The notes beneath the pieces are model-generated. The model was not told the origin of the DNA. It did not search any database and saw only the letters and a list, made by a program, of their open reading frames with translations. From contig NZ_AOLP01000005.1 in assembly GCF_000337795.1 (NCBI RefSeq), positions 62,001-126,000 of the forward strand: a stretch of 64,000 bases of DNA, read 5' to 3'. The stretch is from Haloferax denitrificans ATCC 35960. Lineage in GTDB: Archaea > Halobacteriota > Halobacteria > Halobacteriales > Haloferacaceae. The translations under genes were made by a program, and so were the position numbers. Every line of letters begins with the position of its first letter. Positions within the stretch are counted from its first letter, which is position 1. This document shows, piece after piece, positions 1 through 7,743 of this stretch.

Positions 1-83
1 GAGAATCGTGCAAGAATGTCGCACGCCACCGGCTGTCTCGCGCGATGTAAAAGCCTATCACGCCCCCCACCGAGGCGTGGGGC

Positions 84-815
84 ATGCATCACGTTCGATT
101 CCGCGACCCCGCGGGCGCAGTGCGAACCGGCGAATGGCACGGCGATTCCGTCTCGTTCGGCGGCGAGGACTACGACCTCGGCGAGGTCGACGTGCTCCCC
201 CCGTGCGAGCCGTCGAAAATCGTCTGTATCGGCCGCAACTACGCCAAACACGCCGAGGAGCGCGACGAGGAAGTCCCCGACCGGCCGCTTTTGTTCCTCA
301 AGCCGCCGAACGCGGTCGCCGGCCACGGCGACACCGTGACGCTCCCCGCGGGCAAAGAGCAGGTCGAACACGAGGCCGAACTCGCGGTCGTCATCGGTGA
401 GCAGTGCCGGAACGTCGCGTCCGAGGACGCCGAGGACGTCATCGCGGGCTACACCGTGATGAACGACGTGTCCAACCGCGACGACCAGGACATCGAGACG
501 AACTGGGTCCGCGGGAAGGCGTTCGACGGCTCCGCCCCGCTCGGGCCGGTCCTCGCCGACCCCGACCACCTCCCCGACGACGCGAGCATCTCGCTTCGCG
601 TGAACGGCGAGACGCGACAGGACTCCAGCATCGAACACCTCATCTTCTCGATTCCCGACCTCGTCGCCGAAATCACGACCTACATGACGCTCGAAGCCGG
701 CGACGTCATCTCGACGGGGACGCCCGAGGGCGTCGGCCCGCTGGAAGACGGCGACCACGTCGAAGTCGAAGTCGAGGGCGTCGGCGTCCTCGAACACGAC
801 GTGCGACAGGACTGA
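84..815 (+). CDS. FAH-family hydrolase/isomerase
   Basis: A 243-residue protein of the fumarylacetoacetate hydrolase (FAH) family, which uses a divalent metal to hydrolyse, isomerise or decarboxylate 2-oxo acids. The acidic pair E97 and E99 and D128 (in the string NDVSNRDD) fit the three metal ligands of the family; GKAFDGSAPLGP (about 144-155) and STGTPEGVG near the end are the two glycine-rich family motifs. Length is that of single-domain FAH enzymes. The start at 84 sits about 30 nt behind a weak AT-rich element (48-60), as in leaderless haloarchaeal genes. Substrate cannot be told; oxaloacetate, acylpyruvate and homoprotocatechuate-pathway intermediates are all handled by relatives. It is followed by its own terminator-like run. 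Confidence 0.9.
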   Translation: MHHVRFRDPAGAVRTGEWHGDSVSFGGEDYDLGEVDVLPPCEPSKIVCIGRNYAKHAEERDEEVPDRPLLFLKPPNAVAGHGDTVTLPAGKEQVEHEAELAVVIGEQCRNVASEDAEDVIAGYTVMNDVSNRDDQDIETNWVRGKAFDGSAPLGPVLADPDHLPDDASISLRVNGETRQDSSIEHLIFSIPDLVAEITTYMTLEAGDVISTGTPEGVGPLEDGDHVEVEVEGVGVLEHDVRQD

Positions 816-839
816 GCGCGACCGCCAGCGCGTTTTTTC
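816..839 (+). terminator. T-run terminator after the FAH gene
   Basis: Directly after the stop codon a GC-rich stretch with GCGC repeats at both ends is followed by a run of six T (about 834-839). This matches the oligo-T termination signals of archaea. Confidence 0.5.
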
Positions 840-863
840 ATCGCCGAGTCACAACCCGGCCGT

Positions 864-1271
864 ATGCGTGCCCCTCGGTTGACACTCGTCGGCGTCGCGA
901 TACTCGCGCTCAGCGCCGTCGCTGGCGTCGCGGCCCTCCCCGTGCTCCCCTCCTCGGTCGCGATTCACTTCGGCGTCGGCGGCGACCCCGACTCCTTCGT
1001 CGCCGCCCCGCTCGGCGTGCTTCTCGTCCCGGTCACCGGCCTCGGCGCGCTCCTCGTCACCCGGTTCGCCCGGGCGGCGGGACGCGGAGCCAGCGTCCCG
1101 CCCGCCTTCGACTCGGTACTGGCGACGTTCCTCGCGTACGTGCAGGCGCTCGTCCTCGCGTACAACCTCGGCGCGCGGTTCGATATGCTCGTCGCGGTCG
1201 TCCCCGCCGTCGTCACGTTCGGCGTCGTCGCCGTCGTCCTCGACCGCGCGGGCCGAGAGGACAAGGCCTAA
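864..1271 (+). CDS. DUF1648-like small membrane protein
   Basis: A 135-residue hydrophobic protein with about four membrane segments (about residues 7-26, 44-66, 84-104 and 109-126). The segment around residues 30-45 (LPSSVAIHFGVGGDPDSF) resembles the DUF1648 motif found in SdpI-type membrane proteins, where an invariant P-x-x-x-x-x-H-x-x-x-G precedes the second helix. No enzymatic residues are evident. It lies between the FAH terminator and the GMC operon and ends 26 nt before the next gene; its stop codon abuts the candidate iron-regulator box, so it may be separately transcribed. Confidence 0.6.
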   Translation: MRAPRLTLVGVAILALSAVAGVAALPVLPSSVAIHFGVGGDPDSFVAAPLGVLLVPVTGLGALLVTRFARAAGRGASVPPAFDSVLATFLAYVQALVLAYNLGARFDMLVAVVPAVVTFGVVAVVLDRAGREDKA

Positions 1272-1272
1272 G

Positions 1273-1288
1273 ATTAGGCTGACCTAAT
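1273..1288. promoter_or_regulatory. TTAGG-N4-CCTAA inverted repeat, DtxR-type candidate operator
   Basis: The sequence ATTAGGCTGACCTAAT is an inverted repeat with 6-bp arms and a 4-nt centre. It follows the TTAGG...CCTAA pattern of operators bound by DtxR/IdeR/SirR-type iron or manganese regulators. It sits 10-25 nt before the ATG at 1298 and partly overlaps the only AT-rich element (taagatta, about 1269-1276) that could act as TATA box, so a bound protein would block transcription of the dehydrogenase operon. The assignment to a particular regulator is inference. Confidence 0.45.
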
Positions 1289-1297
1289 TCCCGTCGA

Positions 1298-1933
1298 ATG
1301 CGACTGACCCGACGGGACGCGCTGGCCGTGCTCGCCGGTCTCGGCGTCACCGGTGGGGCCGTCTCGCTGACGCAGTTCGACCCGCCGACCGCCGATTCGA
1401 CCGGCGAAGGGAGTGGTTCGGACGGCGACCTCGGTGGTGGCGGCGACGATGACACCCCACCGACCGCGGTGCGCGAGACGATGGTCGCCGCCGGCGAAGT
1501 CGTCTACCCGAGCGCCGTCGAAGGAATCCCCGAGTTCGTCGAGACCTACGTCGTCGGCCGCGCCCGCGACGACGCGCGCCGGGACGCGATGGTCGACGCC
1601 GCGACCGAGTTGGACGGCGTGGCCCGCGACTGGGAGAACGCGGCCTTCGCCGACCTGCCGGCGGGCGACCGCGACCGTCTCCTGCGCGAACTCGGAGTTA
1701 ACACCGCCGACCCGGTTCCGGACGGGACGCTCTCGGAGCGCCTCCGGTTTCACGTCGTGAACGAACTGCTGTACGCCTTCTACGCCTCGCCGACCGGCGG
1801 CCGCCTCGTCGGCATCGAGAACCCCATCGGCCACCCCGGCGGGACCGAGAGCTACCGGCGGGCGACGATGGACGGGGGAGAGACGGCCGAGAGTGGCGGG
1901 ACGGCCGACTCCGGCGGTGAGAGCGATGGATAG
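1298..1933 (+). CDS. Gluconate 2-dehydrogenase subunit 3-like protein, Tat-exported
   Basis: A 211-residue protein opening with a twin-arginine signal (RR at 5-6 followed by DALAVLAGLG), then a low-complexity Ser/Gly/Asp linker (about 33-53) and a helical domain (about 55-190) of the gluconate 2-dehydrogenase subunit 3 type. In bacteria this small subunit partners a GMC-family flavoprotein in membrane-bound sugar or sugar-acid dehydrogenases and carries the export signal for the complex. The C-terminal 20 residues are again Gly/Ser/Thr rich. Its last codons overlap the start of the GMC oxidoreductase by 8 nt, so the pair is very probably translated together and works as one complex outside the membrane. 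Confidence 0.8.
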   Translation: MRLTRRDALAVLAGLGVTGGAVSLTQFDPPTADSTGEGSGSDGDLGGGGDDDTPPTAVRETMVAAGEVVYPSAVEGIPEFVETYVVGRARDDARRDAMVDAATELDGVARDWENAAFADLPAGDRDRLLRELGVNTADPVPDGTLSERLRFHVVNELLYAFYASPTGGRLVGIENPIGHPGGTESYRRATMDGGETAESGGTADSGGESDG

Positions 1934-3506
1934 AACCCCCGTCTCAGACGCCGACGTGTGTATCGTCGGTGCCGGCCCGGCCGGCGGCATCGTGGCCCAT
2001 CGACTCGCCGAGTCGGGGGCGTCGGTCGTCGTCCTCGAAGCCGGGCCGCGGTTCGACGGCGACAGGCGGGAGCAACTGGAACGGCACATCCGCCCCGGCC
2101 TCGGCGGGCCGTGGGAGATGGGCGGCGCGCGCGATGCGTTTTCCTCCTCCGGCGAGTCGTTCTACCCGCTGAACGCCGCCCGCGTGAAGGGCGTCGGCGG
2201 GTCGACGCTCCACTGGCAGGGGATGGTGATGCGCCTCCACGAGCGCGACTTCGAACTCGACTCCAGACACGGCGTCGGGGCCGACTGGCCAATCGGTTAC
2301 GACGACCTCCGGCCGTACTACGCCGCCGCGGAACGCGAGTTCGGCGTCGCGGGCGCGGCCGACAACCCCTACGCGCCGCCGCGGGACGAGCCCTACCCGC
2401 TTCCCGCCTTCAGGCCGTCGCACTCGGACTCCATCTTCGCCGAGGCCTGCGAGCGCCTCGGCATCGACATGCACTCGGTGGGCAACGCCCGCAACTCCGA
2501 ACCCTACGACGGCCGGTCGCCCTGCGTCGGCTACGGGACGTGCAAGCCGGTGTGTCCCTCCGGCGCGAAGTACACCGCCGAGTCCCACGTCGAGGAGGCC
2601 GAAGCCGCCGGCGCGCGGGTCATCGACCGGGCCCGAGTCCGGCGACTCGAACACGACGCGGCCGGCGAGCGCGTCGTCGCCGCGGCGTACACGACGCCCG
2701 ACGGCGAGACCCACAGGCAGGCGGCGACCCAGTTCGTCCTCGCCTGCGGCGGCGTCGAGAACGTCAGACTGCTCCTGCTGTCCGACTCCGACCGCTACCC
2801 CGACGGCCTCGCAAACTCCTCGGGGGCGGTCGGACGGTACTTCATGGACCACCTGTTCGCCGGGGCGGGCGGCCGCCTCGACCGCCCCACGCGACAGAAC
2901 CACGTCGGCTTCAACACCAGCGAGTGCCACCAGTTCTACGACGACGCCGACCCGGTCAACGGCCTCAAACTGGAGTTTCTCAACTACGCCGGCCCGTCGC
3001 CGGTCATCGACGCGCTCCACGCCGACACGTGGGGCGACGACCTGCGCGACCAGCTAGATGAGAGCTACGGCACGCACGTCTCGATGGGCGCGCTGGTCGA
3101 ACAGCTCCCCCGCGAGGACAACTACGTCGGCCTCGACCCCGAGACGACCGACGACCTCGGCGACCCCGTCCCCGAGATACACTGGTCGGTTGACGAACAG
3201 ACGGAAGCCGCGCTCTCGCGAGCCAACGAGATTCAGACGCGGGTGCTGGACGAACTCGGCGTCGAGGACCGCTGGAGCGTCGGCCCCGACGAGACCGGCC
3301 CCGCGTACCACCACATGGGAACGACGCGGATGGGCGACGACCCCGAATCGAGCGTCGTGGACGCCGAGTGCCGCGCGCACGACCTCGACAACCTCTGGAT
3401 TTCGGGGTCGAGCGTCTTCCCGACCGGCGGCGCGATGAACCCGACGCTCACCATCGCGGCGCTCTCCGTTCGGCTCGCCGAGTCGCTTCGGGCGACACTC
3501 GGATGA
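1926..3506 (+). CDS. GMC-family dehydrogenase, flavoprotein subunit
   Basis: A 526-residue glucose-methanol-choline oxidoreductase. The FAD-binding GxGxxG lies at residues 15-20, the GGSTLHW region near 91-97, and the catalytic-domain C terminus contains HHMGTTRMG and GGAMNPTLTIAAL. Cysteines C200, C206 and C210 (C-x5-C-x3-C) are in the place where FAD-dependent glucose, gluconate and fructose dehydrogenases of bacteria bind a [3Fe-4S] cluster, so electrons probably leave by an Fe-S centre rather than to oxygen. It has no signal of its own and probably hitch-hikes through the Tat pathway with the preceding subunit. The start at 1926 is chosen over an upstream 1893 because homologous proteins begin just before the FAD motif and 1926 gives an 8-nt overlap. 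Substrate unknown; a sugar or polyol is likely. Confidence 0.88.
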   Translation: MDRTPVSDADVCIVGAGPAGGIVAHRLAESGASVVVLEAGPRFDGDRREQLERHIRPGLGGPWEMGGARDAFSSSGESFYPLNAARVKGVGGSTLHWQGMVMRLHERDFELDSRHGVGADWPIGYDDLRPYYAAAEREFGVAGAADNPYAPPRDEPYPLPAFRPSHSDSIFAEACERLGIDMHSVGNARNSEPYDGRSPCVGYGTCKPVCPSGAKYTAESHVEEAEAAGARVIDRARVRRLEHDAAGERVVAAAYTTPDGETHRQAATQFVLACGGVENVRLLLLSDSDRYPDGLANSSGAVGRYFMDHLFAGAGGRLDRPTRQNHVGFNTSECHQFYDDADPVNGLKLEFLNYAGPSPVIDALHADTWGDDLRDQLDESYGTHVSMGALVEQLPREDNYVGLDPETTDDLGDPVPEIHWSVDEQTEAALSRANEIQTRVLDELGVEDRWSVGPDETGPAYHHMGTTRMGDDPESSVVDAECRAHDLDNLWISGSSVFPTGGAMNPTLTIAALSVRLAESLRATLG

Positions 3507-3601
3507 CGGCCGTCGGAGTCGCGTCTCCACTCCGACTCCCCCGCCGCCTCGCCCGACCCGGAGTACGCACGCTTAAGAACCGCGACCCGCATTTTCCGAC
3601 C

Positions 3602-4687
3602 ATGCAACCACGGGACCTCTCCGCGCACGCCCCCTACGTACCCGGCCGCGGGACAGAGGAGGTCGCCCGCGAACTCGGGATGGACCCCGAGGACCTGACG
3701 AAACTCTCCTCGAACGAGAACCCCCACGGCCCGAGTCCGAAGGCGGTCGCCGCCATCGAGGACGCCGCGCCGACCGTGAGCGTCTACCCGAAGACCGCCC
3801 ACACGGACCTGACCGAGCGCCTCGCCGACAAGTGGGACCTCGCACCCGAACAGGTGTGGGTGTCGCCCGGCGCGGACGGCTCTATCGACTACCTGACCCG
3901 CGCGATGCTCGAACCGGACGACCGGATTCTCGAACCCGCGCCCGGCTTTTCGTACTACTCGATGAGCGCCCGCTACCACCACGGCGACGCCGTCCAGTAC
4001 GAGGTGTCGAAGGGCGACGACTTCGAGCAGACCGCCGACCGCGTCCTCGACGCCTACGACGGCGAGCGCATGGTCTACCTCACGACGCCGCACAACCCCA
4101 CCGGCTCCGTGTTCCCCCGCGACGAACTCGTCGAACTCGCCGACTCCGTCGAGGACCACACGCTCCTCGTCGTCGACGAGGCCTACGGCGAGTTCGCCGA
4201 GGAGCCGTCGGCCATCGACCTGCTGTCGGAGTACGACAACGTCGCGGTCCTGCGGACGTTCTCGAAGGCCTACGGGCTGGCCGGCCTCCGCATCGGCTAC
4301 GCCTGCGTGCCCGAGGCGTGGGCCGACGCCTACGCCCGCGTGAACACGCCGTTCGCCGCCAGCGAGGTCGCCTGCCGCGCCGCGCTCGCCGCGCTCGACG
4401 ACGAGGCACACGTCGAGAAGTCCGTCGAGTCGGCCCGGTGGTCCCGCGACTACCTCCGCGAACACCTCGACGCGCCGACGTGGGAAAGCGAGGGTAACTT
4501 CGTCCTCGCCGAGGTCGGCGACGCCACCGCGGTCACCGAGGCCGCCCAGCGCGAGGGCGTCATCGTCCGCGACTGCGGGAGCTTCGGCCTCCCGGAGTGC
4601 ATCCGCGTCTCCTGCGGCACCGAAGCACAGACGAAGCGCGCCGTGGACGTGCTCAACCGCGTCGTCTCGGAGGTGCCGCCGGCGTGA
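3602..4687 (+). CDS. hisC: Histidinol-phosphate aminotransferase
   Basis: A 361-residue fold-type I PLP enzyme that transfers an amino group from glutamate to imidazole acetol phosphate in histidine synthesis. Visible marks are SSNENPHGPSP (36-46), NPTG at 165-168, VDEAY around D192 and the PLP lysine K222 in FSKAYGLAGLRIG. Length and motif order match HisC. The ATG at 3602 lies about 25 nt behind a TATA-like element (cttaagaa, around 3570), which fits a leaderless message. Its stop codon overlaps the GTG start of the kinase gene by 4 nt. Confidence 0.93.
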   Translation: MQPRDLSAHAPYVPGRGTEEVARELGMDPEDLTKLSSNENPHGPSPKAVAAIEDAAPTVSVYPKTAHTDLTERLADKWDLAPEQVWVSPGADGSIDYLTRAMLEPDDRILEPAPGFSYYSMSARYHHGDAVQYEVSKGDDFEQTADRVLDAYDGERMVYLTTPHNPTGSVFPRDELVELADSVEDHTLLVVDEAYGEFAEEPSAIDLLSEYDNVAVLRTFSKAYGLAGLRIGYACVPEAWADAYARVNTPFAASEVACRAALAALDDEAHVEKSVESARWSRDYLREHLDAPTWESEGNFVLAEVGDATAVTEAAQREGVIVRDCGSFGLPECIRVSCGTEAQTKRAVDVLNRVVSEVPPA

Positions 4688-5193
4688 GAGTCGTCGTCAC
4701 CGGCACGCCCGGCACCGGCAAGACCACGGCGACAGAGCGCGTCGCCGCCGACCTCGACCTCGACGTGGTCCACCTCAACCGACTCGTGAAAGACGAAGGC
4801 CTCTGGACCGAGCGCGACGAGGACCGCGACACGCTCGTCGTCGACCTCGACGCCGCCCGCGACGAACTCGGCGACTGGGACGGCATCGTCGAGAGCCACC
4901 TCGCACACCACTTCGAGGCCGACCGCGTGGTCGTGCTTCGCTGTCGCCCCGACATCCTCGAACAGCGTCTCCTCGACCGCGGCGAGTCGGAGGCGAAGGC
5001 GCGCGAGAACCGCGAGTCCGAGGCGCTGGACGTGATTCTCGGCGAGGCCGTCGAGTTCCACGGCGAGGACGCGGTGTACGAAATCGACACGACCGAGCGC
5101 GACCCCGACGCCGTCGCCGACGACATCGCGGCGGTCGTCGCGGGCGAGCGAGAACCCTCGGCGGGGACCGTCGACTTCATCGACTATCTATGA
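4684..5193 (+). CDS. AK6/Fap7-type adenylate kinase
   Basis: A 169-residue P-loop kinase starting at a GTG that overlaps the hisC stop (GTGA). The N terminus reads VRVVVTGTPGTGKTT, a Walker A motif only eight residues in, and the short NMP-binding region and lack of a large LID domain are those of the AK6 (Fap7/hCINAP) family. Eukaryotic and archaeal members phosphorylate AMP with ATP and also act in small ribosomal subunit maturation with uS11. Coupled to hisC upstream and to the phospholipid enzyme downstream by 4-nt overlaps, so transcribed as one unit; the three functions are not obviously linked. Confidence 0.88.
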   Translation: MRVVVTGTPGTGKTTATERVAADLDLDVVHLNRLVKDEGLWTERDEDRDTLVVDLDAARDELGDWDGIVESHLAHHFEADRVVVLRCRPDILEQRLLDRGESEAKARENRESEALDVILGEAVEFHGEDAVYEIDTTERDPDAVADDIAAVVAGEREPSAGTVDFIDYL

Positions 5194-5792
5194 CGCTCGA
5201 CCAGTACCGCGACACCGCCGACAAACTGCTCGCCCCGTTCGTCTCCGTCGCCGACGCGCTCGGCCTCTCGCCGAACGGCGTGAGCGTCGTCGCGTTCGGG
5301 TTCGCCATCGCCGCCGGCGTCGCCTTCGGCCTCGCCGACCCGCTTTGGTACGGTCTCGGCGCGGTGTTCGTCTTCCTCAACGGCTGGCTCGACCTCGTGG
5401 ACGGCGCGCTCGCCCGCGAGCAGGGCGTCTCCTCGAAGGCCGGCGACCTGCTGGACCACGTGCTCGACCGCTACGCCGACATCGTCGTCCTCGTCGGTCT
5501 CGCCGCCGGCATCGACTCGTTCGCGCTGGGCCTCGCGGCCGTCACGGGCGTCCTCATGACCTCCTACCTCGGCACCCAGATTCAGGCGGTCGGCCTCGGG
5601 CGCGCCTACGGCGGCCTCGTCGGACGCGCCGACCGACTGGCGCTCATGGGCCTCGTCGGCCTCGCGTCCGCCGTCTACCCCGACGCCGTCGGCGGGCTGA
5701 CGCTCGTCGGCTGGCTTCTCGTGTTCTTCGCCGTCGTCGGCCACCTCACCGCGGTCCAGCGCTTCTGGGGCGCGTGGGGCGACCTGACCTGA
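5190..5792 (+). CDS. CDP-alcohol phosphatidyltransferase family membrane enzyme
   Basis: A 200-residue membrane protein with about six hydrophobic segments. It carries the complete family motif D-x2-DG-x2-AR-x8-G-x3-D-x3-D (residues about 68-96, starting DLVDGALAR), whose aspartates bind magnesium and the CDP group. In archaea such enzymes attach a polar head group (glycerol phosphate, inositol phosphate or serine) to CDP-archaeol, so this is probably a phosphatidylglycerophosphate- or inositolphosphate-type archaeal lipid synthase. The exact head group is not decided by the motif. Start overlaps the preceding stop by 4 nt (ATGA). Confidence 0.85.
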   Translation: MTLDQYRDTADKLLAPFVSVADALGLSPNGVSVVAFGFAIAAGVAFGLADPLWYGLGAVFVFLNGWLDLVDGALAREQGVSSKAGDLLDHVLDRYADIVVLVGLAAGIDSFALGLAAVTGVLMTSYLGTQIQAVGLGRAYGGLVGRADRLALMGLVGLASAVYPDAVGGLTLVGWLLVFFAVVGHLTAVQRFWGAWGDLT

Positions 5793-5800
5793 CCTGACCT
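5781..5800 (+). repeat. (GACCT)4 tandem repeat across a stop codon
   Basis: Four exact copies of GACCT run over the 3' end of the phosphatidyltransferase gene; its TGA stop is formed inside the repeat. Gain or loss of a unit leaves the encoded protein unchanged because the stop falls within the first 12 nt. Confidence 0.9.
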
Positions 5801-6117
5801 GCCCCGTCCAACTTCGACTCGACCCACCGAACCTCACTCGAATCGACGCGGTTCGGAGCGAGGTGACGCAATCCCGAAGCGGTCGCCGCGGCGCGCTCGT
5901 TCGGTCCGTTCTGGCGTCCGTTTTCGGCCTGCAACGAAGTGAGAACTTCCCGCGTCGAGTGTGGATGTTGCCCGCTAAACCAGATTTATATGATTGAAAT
6001 TATCACCAGTTACTAACTTCAAATGATTCTGAATTACACCATACGTCGCCTGAATCAGGCACGATACCGACGTTCACTTCGGTTATATTCAGTTTTGAAT
6101 CTGGGGCGTGTTCGGCC
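5801..6117 (+). other. Intergenic region with AT-rich promoter elements
   Basis: About 320 nt without a convincing gene. The second half is much richer in A/T than the surroundings and has two TATA-like elements (around 5988-5996, gatttatat; and around 6082-6088, ttatatt), the second about 30 nt before the transducer start. A 13-bp palindrome at 6048-6060 lies between them. Confidence 0.6.
6048..6060. promoter_or_regulatory. 13-bp palindrome upstream of the transducer gene
   Basis: GCCTGAATCAGGC is a perfect inverted repeat around a central A. It lies just upstream of the TATA-like element of the transducer/kinase operon, the usual place of an activator site in haloarchaea. The binding protein is unknown. 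Confidence 0.35.
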
Positions 6118-7743
6118 GTGACGCGCTCGGACGACGGCGCTCTCGGCGTGGCGGACGACCCGAGGCGCGCCGGCGGAGCCGACGTCGCCGGCGACGACGC
6201 GATGGTCGCCAACGCGAAGGGCGCGCTGGACGTGGTGCGCGAGATTTCGACCACCGTCGACGGCCAGCTCGACGAAATCTCTCGCCGGGCCGAGACGCAG
6301 GCCGACGACGCGGCGGCGGCCGTCGACGACGTGTCTGACCTCTCGGCGACCGTCGAGGAGATTGCCGCGACCGCGACAGAGGTCAGCGACCGGTCCGAGC
6401 GGGCCGCCGAGCGGGCCGCCGAGGGGCGGGCGTCGGCGCGCGAGGCCATCGAGGTGATGGAGGACGTCCGCGCCGTCAGCACCGCGGTCGCCGACGAGGT
6501 CGAGGCGTTCCGCGCGCGCGTCGACGGCATCGCCGACGCGCTGGCCGGCATCGACGACATCGCCGCGCAGACGAACCTGCTCGCGCTCAACGCCTCCATC
6601 GAGGCCGCTCGCGCCGGTGAGGCCGGCTCCGGCTTCGCCGTCGTCGCCGACGAGGTGAAGTCGCTCGCCGAGGAGGCGCAGGCGCAGGCGGACGAAATCG
6701 ACGCCGTGCTCGGGGCGGTCCGCGAGGAGACCGACGAGACGGTCGACCACCTCGAATCCGCCGTCTCGGAAATCGACCGCGGGACCGAGCAGGTCGAAGA
6801 GACCATGGAGAGCCTCGACGCCGTCACCGAGGCCGTCGAGGAGACGGCGAGCGGGACGAAGTCCGTCTCGGAGGCGACCGACCAGCAGGCCAAGACGACC
6901 GAGGCGGTCGCCGGCCGCATCGAGCGCGTCGCGGAGGGCGCAGACCACATCGAAGACGACGTGGAGACGATTCGCGGCGCGCGCGCCGAGCAGACGACGA
7001 TGCTCCGCGAGATTAGCGGCGCGCTCGACTCCGCGTCGCGGTCGCGGTCCGAGCGAATCGCGGACACGGAGCGGATTCCGACCGGCGTCGACGGCCTCGA
7101 CGACCTCTGCGACGGCGGGTTCGCCGTCGGCAGTCGCGCGGTCGTCCAACACGACGGGGAGGTCGCGGTCGGCGGCCTCGTCGCGCAACTCGCCGCCGCC
7201 GCGCTCGACGCGGGGTACGCCGTGTCGGTTACGCCGCCGCCCTCGCTGGACCGACGGACGCTCGCCGCCGCCGTCGACGCGGTCGGCCTGTCGTTCGAGG
7301 CGGCGCTCGGCGACGACCGACTGTTCGTCCTCGACGCGTTCGGCGAGTGGCAGACGGCGTACAACGTGTTCGACCTCGACAGCGAGCCCCTCGACGCGGT
7401 CAACCGGACGACCGCCGAGCGACGGTCCGACCGGCTGTTCGTCATCGGCAACATCGCGGGCGAAATCGCCGTCATGGGCGAGTCGGCCGCGCGGGAGGCC
7501 CGGTACGCGAACGACGACGGCGTGCTCGACGACCGCGACACCGTGCTCAACGTCGTCGACGGGTCGACCGTCGCGGCGCAGTTCGGCGCGTTCTACGCGG
7601 GCGCGGCGGACTACGTCCTCCGGGCGTACCGCGACGGCGCGGCACAGCACGTCGAGTTCACGACCGCACCAGCCGGCGTCTCGACGGCGACCCGCCGGCT
7701 CCGAACGCGGGACCGACCGCCGTACGCGACGCTCGTCGACTGA
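6118..7743 (+). CDS. Cytoplasmic chemotaxis-type transducer fused to a degenerate KaiC-like domain
   Basis: A 541-residue protein (GTG start). Residues about 25-310 are a methyl-accepting chemotaxis signalling coiled coil; the hairpin tip is intact ([20 protein letters not shown] and [16 protein letters not shown]). There is no membrane segment and no HAMP domain. From about residue 320 the chain becomes RecA/KaiC-like ([14 protein letters not shown], then [12 protein letters not shown]), but the Walker A lysine is missing, so ATP hydrolysis is unlikely. Such proteins are often labelled HTR-like in haloarchaea. The gene overlaps the PAS kinase by 1 nt (TGATG), so the two products are probably partners. 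A start at 6202 (ATG) is possible, because the first 28 residues are poorly structured. Confidence 0.8.
   Translation: MTRSDDGALGVADDPRRAGGADVAGDDAMVANAKGALDVVREISTTVDGQLDEISRRAETQADDAAAAVDDVSDLSATVEEIAATATEVSDRSERAAERAAEGRASAREAIEVMEDVRAVSTAVADEVEAFRARVDGIADALAGIDDIAAQTNLLALNASIEAARAGEAGSGFAVVADEVKSLAEEAQAQADEIDAVLGAVREETDETVDHLESAVSEIDRGTEQVEETMESLDAVTEAVEETASGTKSVSEATDQQAKTTEAVAGRIERVAEGADHIEDDVETIRGARAEQTTMLREISGALDSASRSRSERIADTERIPTGVDGLDDLCDGGFAVGSRAVVQHDGEVAVGGLVAQLAAAALDAGYAVSVTPPPSLDRRTLAAAVDAVGLSFEAALGDDRLFVLDAFGEWQTAYNVFDLDSEPLDAVNRTTAERRSDRLFVIGNIAGEIAVMGESAAREARYANDDGVLDDRDTVLNVVDGSTVAAQFGAFYAGAADYVLRAYRDGAAQHVEFTTAPAGVSTATRRLRTRDRPPYATLVD

Noticed and set aside
5781-5800. (GACCT)4 as a phase-variation switch
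   Set aside because: The stop codon forms within the repeat for any unit number, so the protein would not change.
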